64,000 bases of DNA, taken from contig CAWBIU010000001.1 in assembly GCA_963789015.1 (NCBI GenBank), positions 2,418,001 to 2,482,000 of the forward strand, in the 5' to 3' direction. Made by a program: the position numbers and the translations under genes. The notes under the pieces were generated by a model, which worked only from the letters and a program-made list of their open reading frames with translations, did no database searches and was not told the DNA's origin. Source of the DNA: JAOPZW01 sp963789015 (GTDB lineage Bacteria; Actinomycetota; Thermoleophilia; Solirubrobacterales; Solirubrobacteraceae). Within the stretch, counting starts at the first letter, position 1; every line of letters starts with the position of its first letter. Below, piece by piece: positions 39,386-48,076 of the stretch.

Positions 39386-40083
39386 GCCACCGCCAGCTTC
39401 GCGAAGCTCGCGAGGTCGGGGGAGACGAGGTCGGGCGTCGCCTGCGCGGGCGGGGTCGCGCCGCTGCCGGCGCGTCCCTGGCGGCGGTCGATCCAGACCG
39501 TCGCCATCCCCAGCGCCTTGGCCGTGACGTGGTCGTGGAACAGGCTCTGCGCGACGTGCAGGATCCGCTCGCGCGGGACCTCGATGATGTCGAAGGCGAG
39601 CTCGAACGGCCGCTCGGCGGGCTTGTAGGCGCCGGCCTGCTGGGCGGTGACGATCCAGTCGAAGTCGACCCCCAGGCGCTCGTTGGAGCGCGCGAAGAGG
39701 TCGTCGTCGCAGTTGGTGATGACGCCGAGCCGGAAGCGCCGGCGCAGGGCGGCCAGCGCGTCGGCGGAGTCCGCGAACGCCGGCCAGGTGCCGACCGACT
39801 CCGAGAACGCGGCGATCTCCTCCTCGCTCGGCGCGACGCCGAGGTCCTCGGCGACGCCGCGCAGCGAGCCGGCCAGCACCTCGCGGTAGGTCAGGTACTC
39901 GCCGCCCTCCAGGCGCGCCTCGTGGGCGGCGTAGGCCTCGAGCAGCTCGTCGTCGCCGGCGGTGACGCCGTGGGGCTCGAGCGCGGTGCGGAGGCCGGCG
40001 GCGATGCCCGCCTCCCAGTCGATCAGCGTGCCGTAGCAGTCGAACGTGAGGGCGTCGAAGTCGTCAAACCGGATCTCGGTCAT
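39382..40083 (-). CDS. HAD-superfamily hydrolase (haloacid dehalogenase-like type II)
   Basis: This 233-aa HAD phosphatase/dehalogenase has the nucleophile motif TFDCYGTLIDWE near residue 12, the Ser/Thr motif VITNCDDD, the Lys of AYKPAERPF and the HVAQSLFHDH acidic/His block, close to L-2-haloacid dehalogenases. It may act on a phosphorylated or halogenated acid; the sequence alone does not decide. ATG at 40083 lies inside a perfect GntR-type palindrome. It is co-transcribed with the GntR regulator. Confidence 0.85.
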   Translation of the reverse strand: MTEIRFDDFDALTFDCYGTLIDWEAGIAAGLRTALEPHGVTAGDDELLEAYAAHEARLEGGEYLTYREVLAGSLRGVAEDLGVAPSEEEIAAFSESVGTWPAFADSADALAALRRRFRLGVITNCDDDLFARSNERLGVDFDWIVTAQQAGAYKPAERPFELAFDIIEVPRERILHVAQSLFHDHVTAKALGMATVWIDRRQGRAGSGATPPAQATPDLVSPDLASFAKLAVA

Positions 40084-40098
40084 GTTGTCTGACAACAT
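40082..40098. promoter_or_regulatory. Perfect GntR operator over the HAD-gntR start
   Basis: ATGTTGTC-T-GACAACAT is a perfect 17-bp palindrome with the FCD/GntR core TNGTNNNACNA. It covers the ATG of the HAD gene (40083) and abuts the -10 candidate TAATGT on the minus strand (40100-40095), so bound regulator should block the operon. Confidence 0.8.
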
Positions 40099-40136
40099 TA
40101 CCGGCGCGGCGCGAGCGCGCCAAACGGCGTGTCCGG

Positions 40137-40745
40137 CTACGCGCCGCTCGCCGCCTCGGCGTCGTCCCCGGCGCTCCACGCCGTCGCGTCCATGGCGTAG
40201 ACGACGTGGTCGACGTAGCGGTCGCCGATCCGCTCGGCCTGGCGCAGCACGCCCTCCTGGTGGAAGCCGAGGCGCTCCGGGATCGCGCGGCTGCGGTGGT
40301 TCTCGACCGCGGCGCGGATCTCGACGCGGCGCAGGCGCCACGGCCCGAGGGCCTGGTCGACGAGCGCCCGCACCGCCTCGGTCATCGTGCCCCGGCCCTG
40401 CTGGTGTGAATCCAGCCAGTAGCCGATCGTCGTGCGTCGCTGGCTCCAGTCGATCGAGTGGAAACCGACGATGCCGATGATCTGGCCGTTGTCGACGATC
40501 GCCGCCTGGAGCCCGTTGTTGTCGGCCACCTGGCGGCGGCTGGCGCGGATGAAGGCCAGCGTCTGCTGCGCGCTGGTGTGGTGCGGCACCCACGGCATCC
40601 ACTCCGCGAGGTACTCGCGGTTGCGGTCGATGACCGCGAACAGCGCCGTCGCGTCGGCCTCGTCGAGGAGGCGCAGGCGACGACCGCCCGGGAGGTCGCG
40701 TGGCAGCACGACCCGCAGTCTCGCGTACCGGCGCAGCCAGGCCAT
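40137..40745 (-). CDS. GNAT acetyltransferase of the RimJ/RimL type
   Basis: This 202-aa GNAT-fold N-acetyltransferase starts with the N-terminal PRDLPGGRRLRLLDEADATA and has the acetyl-CoA loop SHQQGRGTMTEAV plus the RimJ/RimL core IGIVGFHSIDW, TIGYWLDS and AIPERLGFHQEGVL. Substrates for such proteins are ribosomal or other N-termini or small amines and cannot be told here. It lies 7 bp after the FadR-like regulator and is probably co-transcribed. Confidence 0.85.
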   Translation of the reverse strand: MAWLRRYARLRVVLPRDLPGGRRLRLLDEADATALFAVIDRNREYLAEWMPWVPHHTSAQQTLAFIRASRRQVADNNGLQAAIVDNGQIIGIVGFHSIDWSQRRTTIGYWLDSHQQGRGTMTEAVRALVDQALGPWRLRRVEIRAAVENHRSRAIPERLGFHQEGVLRQAERIGDRYVDHVVYAMDATAWSAGDDAEAASGA

Positions 40746-40752
40746 CGGGCGC

Positions 40753-41476
40753 TCAGCGGGCGGCGCCCGGCGGCATCAGCCCCGCGAGGATGTGCTCGGT
40801 TCCCTCGAGATGGCTGCGCATCACGCGCACGGCCCGATCGCCGCGGTGGTTGGCGAGCGCCTCGATCAGCCGCGCGTGGTCCTCGTTGGCGTGGCGCAGC
40901 ACCGGCTCGGGGTGCGCGATGTGGGCGATCAGGTCGGTGACGTCGGCGAGCACCTCCGTGGTCAGGGCCACGAGCCGCGGCACGCCGCTGGCCTGCGCGA
41001 CGGCGATGTGGAAGTGCACGTCGGCGCGGCTGTACTCGTCGAAGTCGCGCGCGACGATCCATGCGCGCCACGGCCTCGCGCAGCTCGCCGAGGGCGCCGA
41101 GGTCCGCGCGCTCGGCGGCGAGCGTCACCGCGCCGACCTCGACGGCGACGCGCAGGTCGAGGATCTCGCGCCAGTCGTCGCGCAGCGGGCCCGCGCGGCC
41201 GCCCGACAGCGGCGGCTCGTCGGCGACGAACGTGCCGCCGGCGCGCCCGCGCACGGAGACCAGGTGACCGCTCTCGACGAGCGTCGTGATGGCCAGACGC
41301 AAGGTGGAGCGCGAGATCCCGAGCTGGTCGGCGAGATCGCGCTCGGACGGCAGGCGGGTGCCGGCGGGCAGGATCCCGAGCCGGATCGCGGTGCCCAGGC
41401 GCTCGACGGTCTCCTCGAACGTCGTCGCCGTCTGCAACGGCTCGAACACCGCGGCGAGGGCCGTGTGCGCAGCCAT
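40753..41476 (-). CDS. FadR-type GntR regulator (single-base frameshift)
   Basis: This is a GntR/FCD regulator with the FadR-like N-terminal HTH AIRLGILPAGTRLPSERDLA followed by LGISRSTLRLAI. The frame breaks near 41050 in a GCGCGC run: EAVARMDRRA is followed, after removing one base, by DFDEYSRADVHFHIAVAQASG. The corrected length is about 240 aa, and the DVHFH and HARLIEALAN motifs are the usual FCD metal/ligand sites. TAGCTT (41488-41483) lies 6 nt before the ATG, so the start is leaderless. The acetyltransferase follows on the same strand. Confidence 0.82.
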
Positions 41477-41514
41477 GGCGCAAAGCTACTAGGCGGCCCG
41501 GGTATGACCCAGCC

Positions 41515-41697
41515 ATGGCTCATGACAAGAACGTGAACACCGAAGAGGTCGACGACCACGGCGGCATCGGCGCCGAGGGCGGCGACGAGAGCGAGAACGC
41601 GGACACGGCGCCGGGCGCTCCGGCCGAGGACGACACGCCGCTGGGCGACACCGACCAGCACTCGGAGGTGCCGCCGCCGCCGCGCACCGGGCGCTGA
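41515..41697 (+). CDS. Small acidic hypothetical protein
   Basis: This 60-aa frame is strongly acidic and Pro/Gly-rich (KNVNTEEVDDHGGIGAEGGD, PPPPRTGR at the end), with no hydrophobic segment. It is divergent from the FadR-like regulator. No ribosome site is clear and the sequence is low in complexity, so it may or may not be translated; the codon pattern is plausible. Confidence 0.4.
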   Translation: MAHDKNVNTEEVDDHGGIGAEGGDESENADTAPGAPAEDDTPLGDTDQHSEVPPPPRTGR

Positions 41698-41768
41698 CGC
41701 CGCAACGGCGCAGCGCCGGCGTCCCGCTTTGGCCGTTGCCGCGGAGCGGTCGTATCTAGACTCGGTGC

Positions 41769-43154
41769 ATGTCTGCCACCACTCCCAGGCAAATCGACCG
41801 CGGGCGCATCAAGGAGCTCACCGACCGCGAGGAGCGCGTCCTCAACGAGCGCACGCAGGCGTCGCGCGCGATGTACGAGCGCGCGCGCAACGTGCTCAGC
41901 GGCGGTGTCGCGTCCTCCTACCAGCTGCGCGACCCGTGGCCGATCTACCTCGAGCGGGGCGTGGGGCCGCGCGTCTGGGACGTGGACGGCAACGAGCTCT
42001 ACGACTTCCACAACGGCTTCGGCTCGATGGTCCAGGGGCACGCGCACCCGGCCATCGGCGCCGCGGTCAACGCGCGCTACGCGCAGGGCACGCACTTCGC
42101 CGCGCCGACCGAGGACGGCGTCTGGGTGGGCGAGGAGCTGGCGCGCCGCTTCCGCATGCCGCGCTGGCGCTACACGAACTCCGGCTCGGAGTCCACGATG
42201 GACGCGATCCGGATCGCGCGGGCCTACACCGGCCGCGACACCGTGATGAAGATCTTCGGCTCCTATCACGGCCACCACGACACGGTGATGGTCTCGATCG
42301 GCGTCGAGTACGACCGCATCGGCGACCGCGACAACCTCGAGTCGCTGCCCTACGGCGCCGGGATCCCCGAGGCGACGGTGAAGATGACCATCGCGGTGCC
42401 GTTCAACGACGCCGAGGCCATGGAGCGGCGCATCGAGCGCCTCGACAAGGAGGGCCGCAAGCCCGCCTGCGTGATCATGGAGGCGGCGATGATGAACCTC
42501 GGGGTGGTGCTCCCCGAGCCCGGCTACCTCGAGGCGGTACGCGACATCACGCGCCGCCACGGGATCGTCCTCATCTTCGACGAGGTCAAGACCGGCCTGT
42601 GCATCGCCGCCGGCGGCGCGGTCGAGCGCTTCGGCGTCGTGCCCGACATGGTCACGCTGGCCAAGTCGCTGGGCGGCGGGCTGCCGACCGGCGCGATCGG
42701 CGCGACCGAGGAGGTCATGACGGTCGTCGAGAACGGCGCCGTCTACCAGGTGGGCACCTACAACGGCAATCCGCTGAGCATGGCGGCGGCGCGCGCGAGC
42801 CTGTCGGAGGTGCTCACGCCCGACGGCTACGCGCACCTCGACCATCTCAACGACCGCCTGCTCGCCGGCTGCACCGACGTCATCCGCCGCTACGAGCTGC
42901 CCGGCTACGCGATCGGCGTCGGCTCGAAGGGCTGCGTCACCTTCTCGCCCGAGAAGATCGTCGACTACGAGACGTTCAAGGCCAATCAGGACGCCGAGCT
43001 CGCCGACCTCGCCTGGCTGTTCAACATGAACCGCGGCGTCTACATGACGCCCGGCCGCGAGGAGGAGTGGACCCTCTCGGTCACCCACGACGACGACTCG
43101 GTCGATCGCTACGTGGGCGTCTTCGAGGAGATGGCGCGGGACCTGACGTCGTAG
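41769..43154 (+). CDS. Class III aminotransferase, glutamate-1-semialdehyde aminomutase-like
   Basis: This 461-aa PLP enzyme is fold type I, subgroup II. The cofactor Lys is K299 in TLAKSLGGGLPTGAIG, and the aspartate preceding it is in LIFDEVKTG. The N-terminal region (SGGVASSYQLRDPWPIYLER and NGFGSMVQGHAHP) is close to glutamate-1-semialdehyde aminomutases, but the surroundings and the length over 440 aa suit a related amine-omega transaminase. The true substrate is undetermined. TAGACT (41757-41762) sits 6 nt before the ATG, so the start is leaderless. Confidence 0.85.
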   Translation: MSATTPRQIDRGRIKELTDREERVLNERTQASRAMYERARNVLSGGVASSYQLRDPWPIYLERGVGPRVWDVDGNELYDFHNGFGSMVQGHAHPAIGAAVNARYAQGTHFAAPTEDGVWVGEELARRFRMPRWRYTNSGSESTMDAIRIARAYTGRDTVMKIFGSYHGHHDTVMVSIGVEYDRIGDRDNLESLPYGAGIPEATVKMTIAVPFNDAEAMERRIERLDKEGRKPACVIMEAAMMNLGVVLPEPGYLEAVRDITRRHGIVLIFDEVKTGLCIAAGGAVERFGVVPDMVTLAKSLGGGLPTGAIGATEEVMTVVENGAVYQVGTYNGNPLSMAAARASLSEVLTPDGYAHLDHLNDRLLAGCTDVIRRYELPGYAIGVGSKGCVTFSPEKIVDYETFKANQDAELADLAWLFNMNRGVYMTPGREEEWTLSVTHDDDSVDRYVGVFEEMARDLTS

Positions 43155-43200
43155 GGGGCGGTCCGCGAGGCGGCCGCCTGCATCCCTAGCATGCGCCGCC

Positions 43201-43938
43201 GTGCTCGCGGTCGCCGCCGCCGTCGCCGCCCTCGCGGTGCAGTCCCCGTGCCAGGATCCGGCGCAGGGTCTGAGCTGCCCTGATCTCGTCATGGCGCCGC
43301 CCAGCCACCTGCGGATCCAGCGCACGCGGGCCGGCCGGCGGATCCTGCGCATGGAGAACCGGATCGTGAACATCGGCGCGATCCCGGCCGAGTTCTTCGG
43401 CCAACGCACGGGCCCGCGCGAGATGCACGCGCGTCAGGTCATCGTCGACGCCACCGGCGTCCGGCGCCGCGTCGAGACCGGCGCCGAGCTGTACTACACG
43501 TCGGTCCCGTCACGAGGCGGCGACTACTGGAAGTTCATGGACGCCGCGCGCTTCGAGCTGTGGGCGCTCGGCGCGGACGGGCGGCGCACGACGCTCACGC
43601 GCGTCGGACCGAAGCTCAACTACTGCCTGCGCGACCTCGAGCGGGTGCGCACGTGGGCGCGCGCGCCGCGGCGCGAGAAGTTCGGCGCGTGCAACCAGTC
43701 GGCACGCAGGACCCAGGTCACGCTCGGGACGTCGGTCGGCTGGGCCGACATCTATCCGGCCTCCTATCCCGGCAACCTGATCGACGTCACCGGCCTCACC
43801 GGCTGCTTCGTCGTGCTGCACCACGTCGATCCGCAGCAGCACATCTGGGAGACGAACGAGGCCAACAACACGTCACACAAGGTGGTCCGGCTGCCCTACC
43901 GGCCGGGCCCGCAGGGCTGCCCGCCCTACCTGCCCTGA
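43201..43938 (+). CDS. Secreted lysyl-oxidase-fold protein lacking the copper histidines
   Basis: This 245-aa exported protein starts at a GTG with signal sequence LAVAAAVAALAVQS. The body shows the lysyl oxidase fold: RTRAGRRILRMENRIVNIG, WKFMDAARFELWALG, KLNYCLRDLERV, SVGWADIYPASYPGNLIDVT and HIWETNEANNTS. The animal and bacterial enzymes carry a His-x-His copper talon in the segment aligned with WKFMDAARFELW; no histidines are present there, so amine oxidation is not expected. It may act as a structural or carbohydrate-binding domain. TAGCAT (43187-43192) gives a leaderless start. Confidence 0.72.
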   Translation: MLAVAAAVAALAVQSPCQDPAQGLSCPDLVMAPPSHLRIQRTRAGRRILRMENRIVNIGAIPAEFFGQRTGPREMHARQVIVDATGVRRRVETGAELYYTSVPSRGGDYWKFMDAARFELWALGADGRRTTLTRVGPKLNYCLRDLERVRTWARAPRREKFGACNQSARRTQVTLGTSVGWADIYPASYPGNLIDVTGLTGCFVVLHHVDPQQHIWETNEANNTSHKVVRLPYRPGPQGCPPYLP

Positions 43939-45365
43939 TCGCGCAGCAGCGCGCGGCGCACCTTGCCGCTCGGCGTCTTGGGCAGCTCGCCCGCGAAGTC
44001 GACGATGCGCGGGTACTTGTACGGCGCCGTCTGGCCCTTGACGTGGTCCTGAAGGTCGCGCGCGAGGCCGTCCGACGGCTCGTAGCCCTCGCGCAGGACG
44101 ACGACGGCGCGCACGACCGCGCCACGCTCCTCGTCGGGCGCCGCGACGACGGCCGCCTCGGCGACGGCGGCGTGCTCGACGAGCGCGGACTCGACCTCGA
44201 ACGGGCCGATCCGGTAGCCGGCCGAGATGATCAGGTCGTCGGCGCGGCCCTCGAAGTGCAGGTAGCCGTCCTCGTCCTCGGCGACGCGGTCGCCGGTGCG
44301 CCACGTCCCGCCCGGCGCCGGTCCGGCGCCGAGGTAGCCGCGGAAGAAGGTCGGGATGGTGGTGGGGTCGGCGCACAGCTCGCCGTCCTCGATCCACAGC
44401 CGGATGCCCGGCAGCGCGCGGCCCATCGACCCGGGGCGCGCGGGCACGCCGAGCGGCATGCCCGCGAGCGCGCCCGTCTCGGTCTGACCGTAGCCGTCGC
44501 GGATCCACAGCCCCGTCGCCTCGTGCCAGGCGCGCAGCACGTCGGGGTTGAGCGCCTCGCCGGCGGAGACGATGCCGCGCAGGCCCGGGACGCGGCCGGG
44601 CTGAGCCCGCTTGGCGATCACGCGGTACTCCGTCGGCGCCATGCAGAGCACGGCGACCGGCTCGCGCGCCAGAACCTCGAGCCGCTCGTGCGGGTCGAAG
44701 CGGGCGTCGTGCAGCAGCGCCGCGGCGCCCCGGATCCACGGCGCGATGAAGACGTTGCGCGCCGACTTGCTCCAGCCGCTGCCCGCGGTGCACCAGACGA
44801 GCTCGCCGGGGCGCGCGTCGAGCCAGTGCTCGGCCTGCGTGCGCTGGCCGGCGAGGTAACGCTGCGCGTGGACGGCGGCCTTGGGCTCGCCCGACGTACC
44901 GCTCGTGAAGGTGATCAGGCACGGGTCCTCGGGATCGAGGTCGACGGCGTCGGCCGGCGTGACGCGCAGCAGGCCCTCGTCGGGGACGGTGAGGACCGGG
45001 CAACCCGGGGAGGCGGCGTCGAGCTCGCCGCGATTGCGCTCGTCGCAGACGATCGCGGCCGGCTGGGCGACGTCGAGGCGCAGGCGCAGGTCGCGGGCGC
45101 GCAGCTGCTCCGTGCACGGCAGCACGACGGCGCCGATGCGAAAGCACGCGACCATGGCCAGCACCCACTCGGGCCGGTTGCCGACGAGCGTGAGGACGAC
45201 GTCGCCGCGCCGCACGCCGTGCCCGCGCAGCGCGCCCGCCAGCGCACGCGACGCCTCCGACAGCTCGCCGAAGGTCCACTCGCGCCGCTCACCTACGCGC
45301 GTGATCTCGACGAGCGCCGTGCGTTCCGGGTCGGCGGCGTCGACGAGGTCGCGGGCGAAGTTCAT
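43926..45365 (-). CDS. Acyl-CoA synthetase (ANL superfamily)
   Basis: This 479-aa AMP-forming acyl-CoA synthetase has the phosphate loop ITFTSGTSGEPKAAVH, the GYGQTE adenylation motif, the hinge GRADDLIISAGYRIGPFEVE and the catalytic Lys in LPKTPSGKVRRAL. The substrate type suggested by its closest look is a medium-chain or aryl acid. The neighbouring acyl-CoA dehydrogenase and SRPBCC protein suggest a short fatty- or organic-acid oxidation cluster. It converges on the lysyl-oxidase-fold gene with a 13-bp overlap. Confidence 0.9.
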   Translation of the reverse strand: MNFARDLVDAADPERTALVEITRVGERREWTFGELSEASRALAGALRGHGVRRGDVVLTLVGNRPEWVLAMVACFRIGAVVLPCTEQLRARDLRLRLDVAQPAAIVCDERNRGELDAASPGCPVLTVPDEGLLRVTPADAVDLDPEDPCLITFTSGTSGEPKAAVHAQRYLAGQRTQAEHWLDARPGELVWCTAGSGWSKSARNVFIAPWIRGAAALLHDARFDPHERLEVLAREPVAVLCMAPTEYRVIAKRAQPGRVPGLRGIVSAGEALNPDVLRAWHEATGLWIRDGYGQTETGALAGMPLGVPARPGSMGRALPGIRLWIEDGELCADPTTIPTFFRGYLGAGPAPGGTWRTGDRVAEDEDGYLHFEGRADDLIISAGYRIGPFEVESALVEHAAVAEAAVVAAPDEERGAVVRAVVVLREGYEPSDGLARDLQDHVKGQTAPYKYPRIVDFAGELPKTPSGKVRRALLRDQGR

Positions 45366-45407
45366 GGGCGCAGCAACCTACCGGCGCGCGGCCGTAGGGT
45401 TGGGCGC

Positions 45408-46115
45408 GTGACCGAGCCCCGCGTCGTCGCCGAGGTCGAGATCGCCGCGCCCGCCGAGGACGTGTGGCGCGCGCTGCGCGAGCCGGAGGAGATCCGCCGC
45501 TGGTTCGGGTGGGAGTACGACGGCCTCGAGGGCGAGATCGACTACATCTTCCGCGACCACGCGACCGCCGCCGAGGAGGGCCGCCTGCTCGAGTTCGGCA
45601 GCGGCGACGCGATCGCGCTCGAGCCGCACGACAGCGGCACCGTCGTACGCATCACCCGGCCCGCCGCGCCGCCGGGCACGTGGGACGCGGTCGACGAGGG
45701 CTGGCTGACCTTCGCCGCCCAGTTGCGGCTCGTGCTCGAGCGCCACCGCGACGAGCCCCGGCGCACGCTGCGCCTGTCGGGTCGAAGGCGGGGTGGCGAG
45801 GCGCCGGCGCCGCTCGAGGCGCTCGGCCTGGCGGACGCGACGGCCCGCGGCGCGGGCGAGCGCTACGAGGCGGTCACCGCCGTCGGCGAGCCGCTGAGCG
45901 GCGAGGTCTGGCTCAGCCACCCGCACCTCGCCGCGCTGACCGTCGACGCCTACGGCGACGGGCTCGTCGTCGTCGCCCACCGGCCGGCCCAGGGCGAGCC
46001 GCCGCACGGCGCCGTCAGCGTCGTGCTCACCGCCTACGGGCTCGACGACGGCGCGTGGCATCTCGTGCGCGAGCACTGGACGGGCTGGTGGGACGCCCAC
46101 GTCGACCCCGACTAG
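45408..46115 (+). CDS. SRPBCC (AHSA1/START-like) protein
   Basis: This 235-aa protein has the AHSA1/SRPBCC start VAEVEIAAPAEDVWRALREPEEIRRWFGWEY and beta strands around a hydrophobic cavity, then a second half (GERYEAVTAVGEPLSGEVWL) that appears to be a distinct C-terminal domain. Such proteins bind lipophilic ligands or assist folding. The GTG start at 45408 is 7 nt after TAGGGT (45395-45400), giving a leaderless transcript. It is followed 9 bp later by an acyl-CoA dehydrogenase with its own promoter. Confidence 0.75.
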   Translation: MTEPRVVAEVEIAAPAEDVWRALREPEEIRRWFGWEYDGLEGEIDYIFRDHATAAEEGRLLEFGSGDAIALEPHDSGTVVRITRPAAPPGTWDAVDEGWLTFAAQLRLVLERHRDEPRRTLRLSGRRRGGEAPAPLEALGLADATARGAGERYEAVTAVGEPLSGEVWLSHPHLAALTVDAYGDGLVVVAHRPAQGEPPHGAVSVVLTAYGLDDGAWHLVREHWTGWWDAHVDPD

Positions 46116-46124
46116 GGTTCCGTC

Positions 46125-47342
46125 ATGGCCGCGACGACCCCGTTCACCGAGAAGACCGACGAGCAGCAGGCGATCTGCGAGATGGTGCGCCAGTTCGCCG
46201 ACGAGCAGATCATTCCCAACGCCGAGCACTACGACGGCGCCGACGAGTTCCCCGAGCCGATCGTCGAGCAGATGCGCGAGCTCGGCCTGTTCGGGGTGAC
46301 GATCCCCGAGGAGTACGGGGGCATGGGGCTCGACCTGACGACGTACTCGATGATCGTCGAGGAGCTCTCGCGCGGCTGGATCTCGATCTCGGGCATCGTC
46401 AACACGCACTTCATCGGCAGCTACCTGCTGATGAAGTTCGGCACCGACGAACAGCGCCGCCGCTACCTGCCGCGGATGGCCACGGGCGAGCTGCGGGCCG
46501 CGTTCAGCATGTCCGAGCCCGAGCTCGGCTCCGACGTGCAGGCGATCAAGACGTCGGCGCGCAAGACCGACGACGGCGCCTGGGAGATCAACGGCCAGAA
46601 GATGTGGGTCACCAACGGGCTCCTCTCGGGGCTCGTCTTCGTGCTCGTGCGCACCGACCCCGACGCCGAGCCGCGCCACCGCGGGATGACCTGCTTCCTG
46701 GCCGAGAAGGAGCCGGGCGCGTCGGAGAACACGGGCGAGTACGCGGGCCTGACCGTGCCCCCGAAGATCAGGAAGCTCGGCTACAAGGGCGTCGAGTCGA
46801 CCGAGCTGGTCTTCGACGGCTACCGCTGCCCGCCCGAGAACGTGCTCGGCGGCGAGGACGGCGGCCTGAACCGCGGCTTCGCCCAGATGATGGACGCGCT
46901 CGAGGTGGGGCGCGTGAACGTCGCGGCGCGCGGCGTCGGGATCGCGCAGCGGGCGCTCGAGCTCGCGCTGCGCTACTCGCAGGACCGGCGCACGTTCGGC
47001 AAGCCGATCGCCGAGCATCAGGCGATCCAGTTCAAGCTCGCCGACATGGCCACGCAGGTCGAGGCCGCGCGGCTGCTCACGCTGCGCGCCGCGCGCCTGA
47101 AGGACGCCGGCGAGCGCTCGGACCTCGAGGCCGGGATGGCGAAGCTGTTCGCCTCGGAGGCCGGCCACTTCTGCGTCGAGGAGTCACTGCGCATCCACGG
47201 CGGCTACGGCTACTCCAAGGAGTACGAGATCGAGCGCCTGTACCGCGACGCCCCGCTGCTGCTGATCGGCGAGGGGACGTCGGAGATCCAGCGGATGGTC
47301 ATCGGGCGCAAGCTCCTGCAGCGCCAGCGCGCCGGTCGCTAG
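46125..47342 (+). CDS. Acyl-CoA dehydrogenase
   Basis: This 405-aa flavoenzyme oxidises acyl-CoA to 2-enoyl-CoA in beta-oxidation or branched-chain amino-acid catabolism. The N-terminal domain (FADEQIIPNAEHYDG), the FAD-binding strands (FSMSEPELGSDVQ, MWVTNGLLSG), and the C-terminal helical domain with catalytic-type IGEGTSEIQRM are all present. It resembles short/branched-chain ACADs. TAGGGT at 46113-46118 sits 6 nt before the ATG (leaderless). The acyl-CoA synthetase on the opposite strand is a natural partner. Confidence 0.92.
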   Translation: MAATTPFTEKTDEQQAICEMVRQFADEQIIPNAEHYDGADEFPEPIVEQMRELGLFGVTIPEEYGGMGLDLTTYSMIVEELSRGWISISGIVNTHFIGSYLLMKFGTDEQRRRYLPRMATGELRAAFSMSEPELGSDVQAIKTSARKTDDGAWEINGQKMWVTNGLLSGLVFVLVRTDPDAEPRHRGMTCFLAEKEPGASENTGEYAGLTVPPKIRKLGYKGVESTELVFDGYRCPPENVLGGEDGGLNRGFAQMMDALEVGRVNVAARGVGIAQRALELALRYSQDRRTFGKPIAEHQAIQFKLADMATQVEAARLLTLRAARLKDAGERSDLEAGMAKLFASEAGHFCVEESLRIHGGYGYSKEYEIERLYRDAPLLLIGEGTSEIQRMVIGRKLLQRQRAGR

Positions 47343-47848
47343 GTCGCCGGCGGGCGCGGCGGGAACTGCTCGAGGACCCAGTCGGGCCCGAGAACGCGGC
47401 GGCGGTAGTTGCGCCCGCCGACCGGCACGTAGTCGCCGGTGCGCGGATCCATCGGCAGCCGCCGCTCGACGGGGAACCAGTCGTTGTGCTGCTCGATGAG
47501 CGTGTTGAGGTGGTCGAAGCGCCAGGCGTGGGCGCGTTCGCGCCAGCGGCGCGCGAACTCGCCCGCGTCGCGGCAGTCCTCGGCCAGCGCCCGGTAGGCG
47601 CGCTCGAGGCGACGGCGCTCCTGGGCGATCCCCTGGTCGATCTCGCCGATGCGCTCCATCCAGCGCGGCCGCACGCCGGTCTTCAGGTAGGCCTCGACGG
47701 ATCGCTGGTTCTGGCGGGCGCGGCGCGACAGGGGCCGCCCGAGCGCGGAGTCGTCGCCCATGCTGCGGTTCAGCAGGCGCTCGACCGTCGAGGGGTCGAG
47801 GTACTCCAGGCGTGCGGGCGGCGGCGTGTCGGGCTCGTCGTCGGCCAT
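47339..47848 (-). CDS. Hypothetical Trp/Arg-rich protein
   Basis: This 169-aa protein starts at 47848 and shows a helical, charged middle (DQGIAQERRRLERAYRALAE, RWRERAHAWRFDHLNTLIEQ) and a C-terminal segment with prolines and aromatics (DWVLEQFPPRPPAT). No family or catalytic motif is recognised. It converges on the acyl-CoA dehydrogenase with a 4-bp overlap. TACCCT lies about 9 nt upstream of the ATG. Confidence 0.65.
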   Translation of the reverse strand: MADDEPDTPPPARLEYLDPSTVERLLNRSMGDDSALGRPLSRRARQNQRSVEAYLKTGVRPRWMERIGEIDQGIAQERRRLERAYRALAEDCRDAGEFARRWRERAHAWRFDHLNTLIEQHNDWFPVERRLPMDPRTGDYVPVGGRNYRRRVLGPDWVLEQFPPRPPAT

Positions 47849-48029
47849 CGATTCCCAAGGGTAGGACGTTCGGCGGAGCGCCCGAGGTCCCGTGACGGAT
47901 GGGACCAAGGTCCCATGCGCGGCGCGGGAACTGCGCTGACGCTTGTCCCGATGCACCGGCATCCTGACTGAGGCAACTGCTGATCGCCGCCTTCCCACCC
48001 CCCACGCGACGATCGCACCGCTCGGCCTG

Positions 48030-48070
48030 ATGGCCGCCCCGACGAGCCCGGGGCGGCCATCGGCCGTTTT
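48030..48070 (+). terminator. Rho-independent-like terminator
   Basis: ATGGCCGCCCC (48030-48040) pairs with its complement GGGGCGGCCAT (48050-48060), loop of 9, followed by CGGCCGTTTT. It is one of few hairpins here with a T-run. It lies just before the truncated HD-domain gene. Confidence 0.7.
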
Positions 48071-48076
48071 GGGCCT

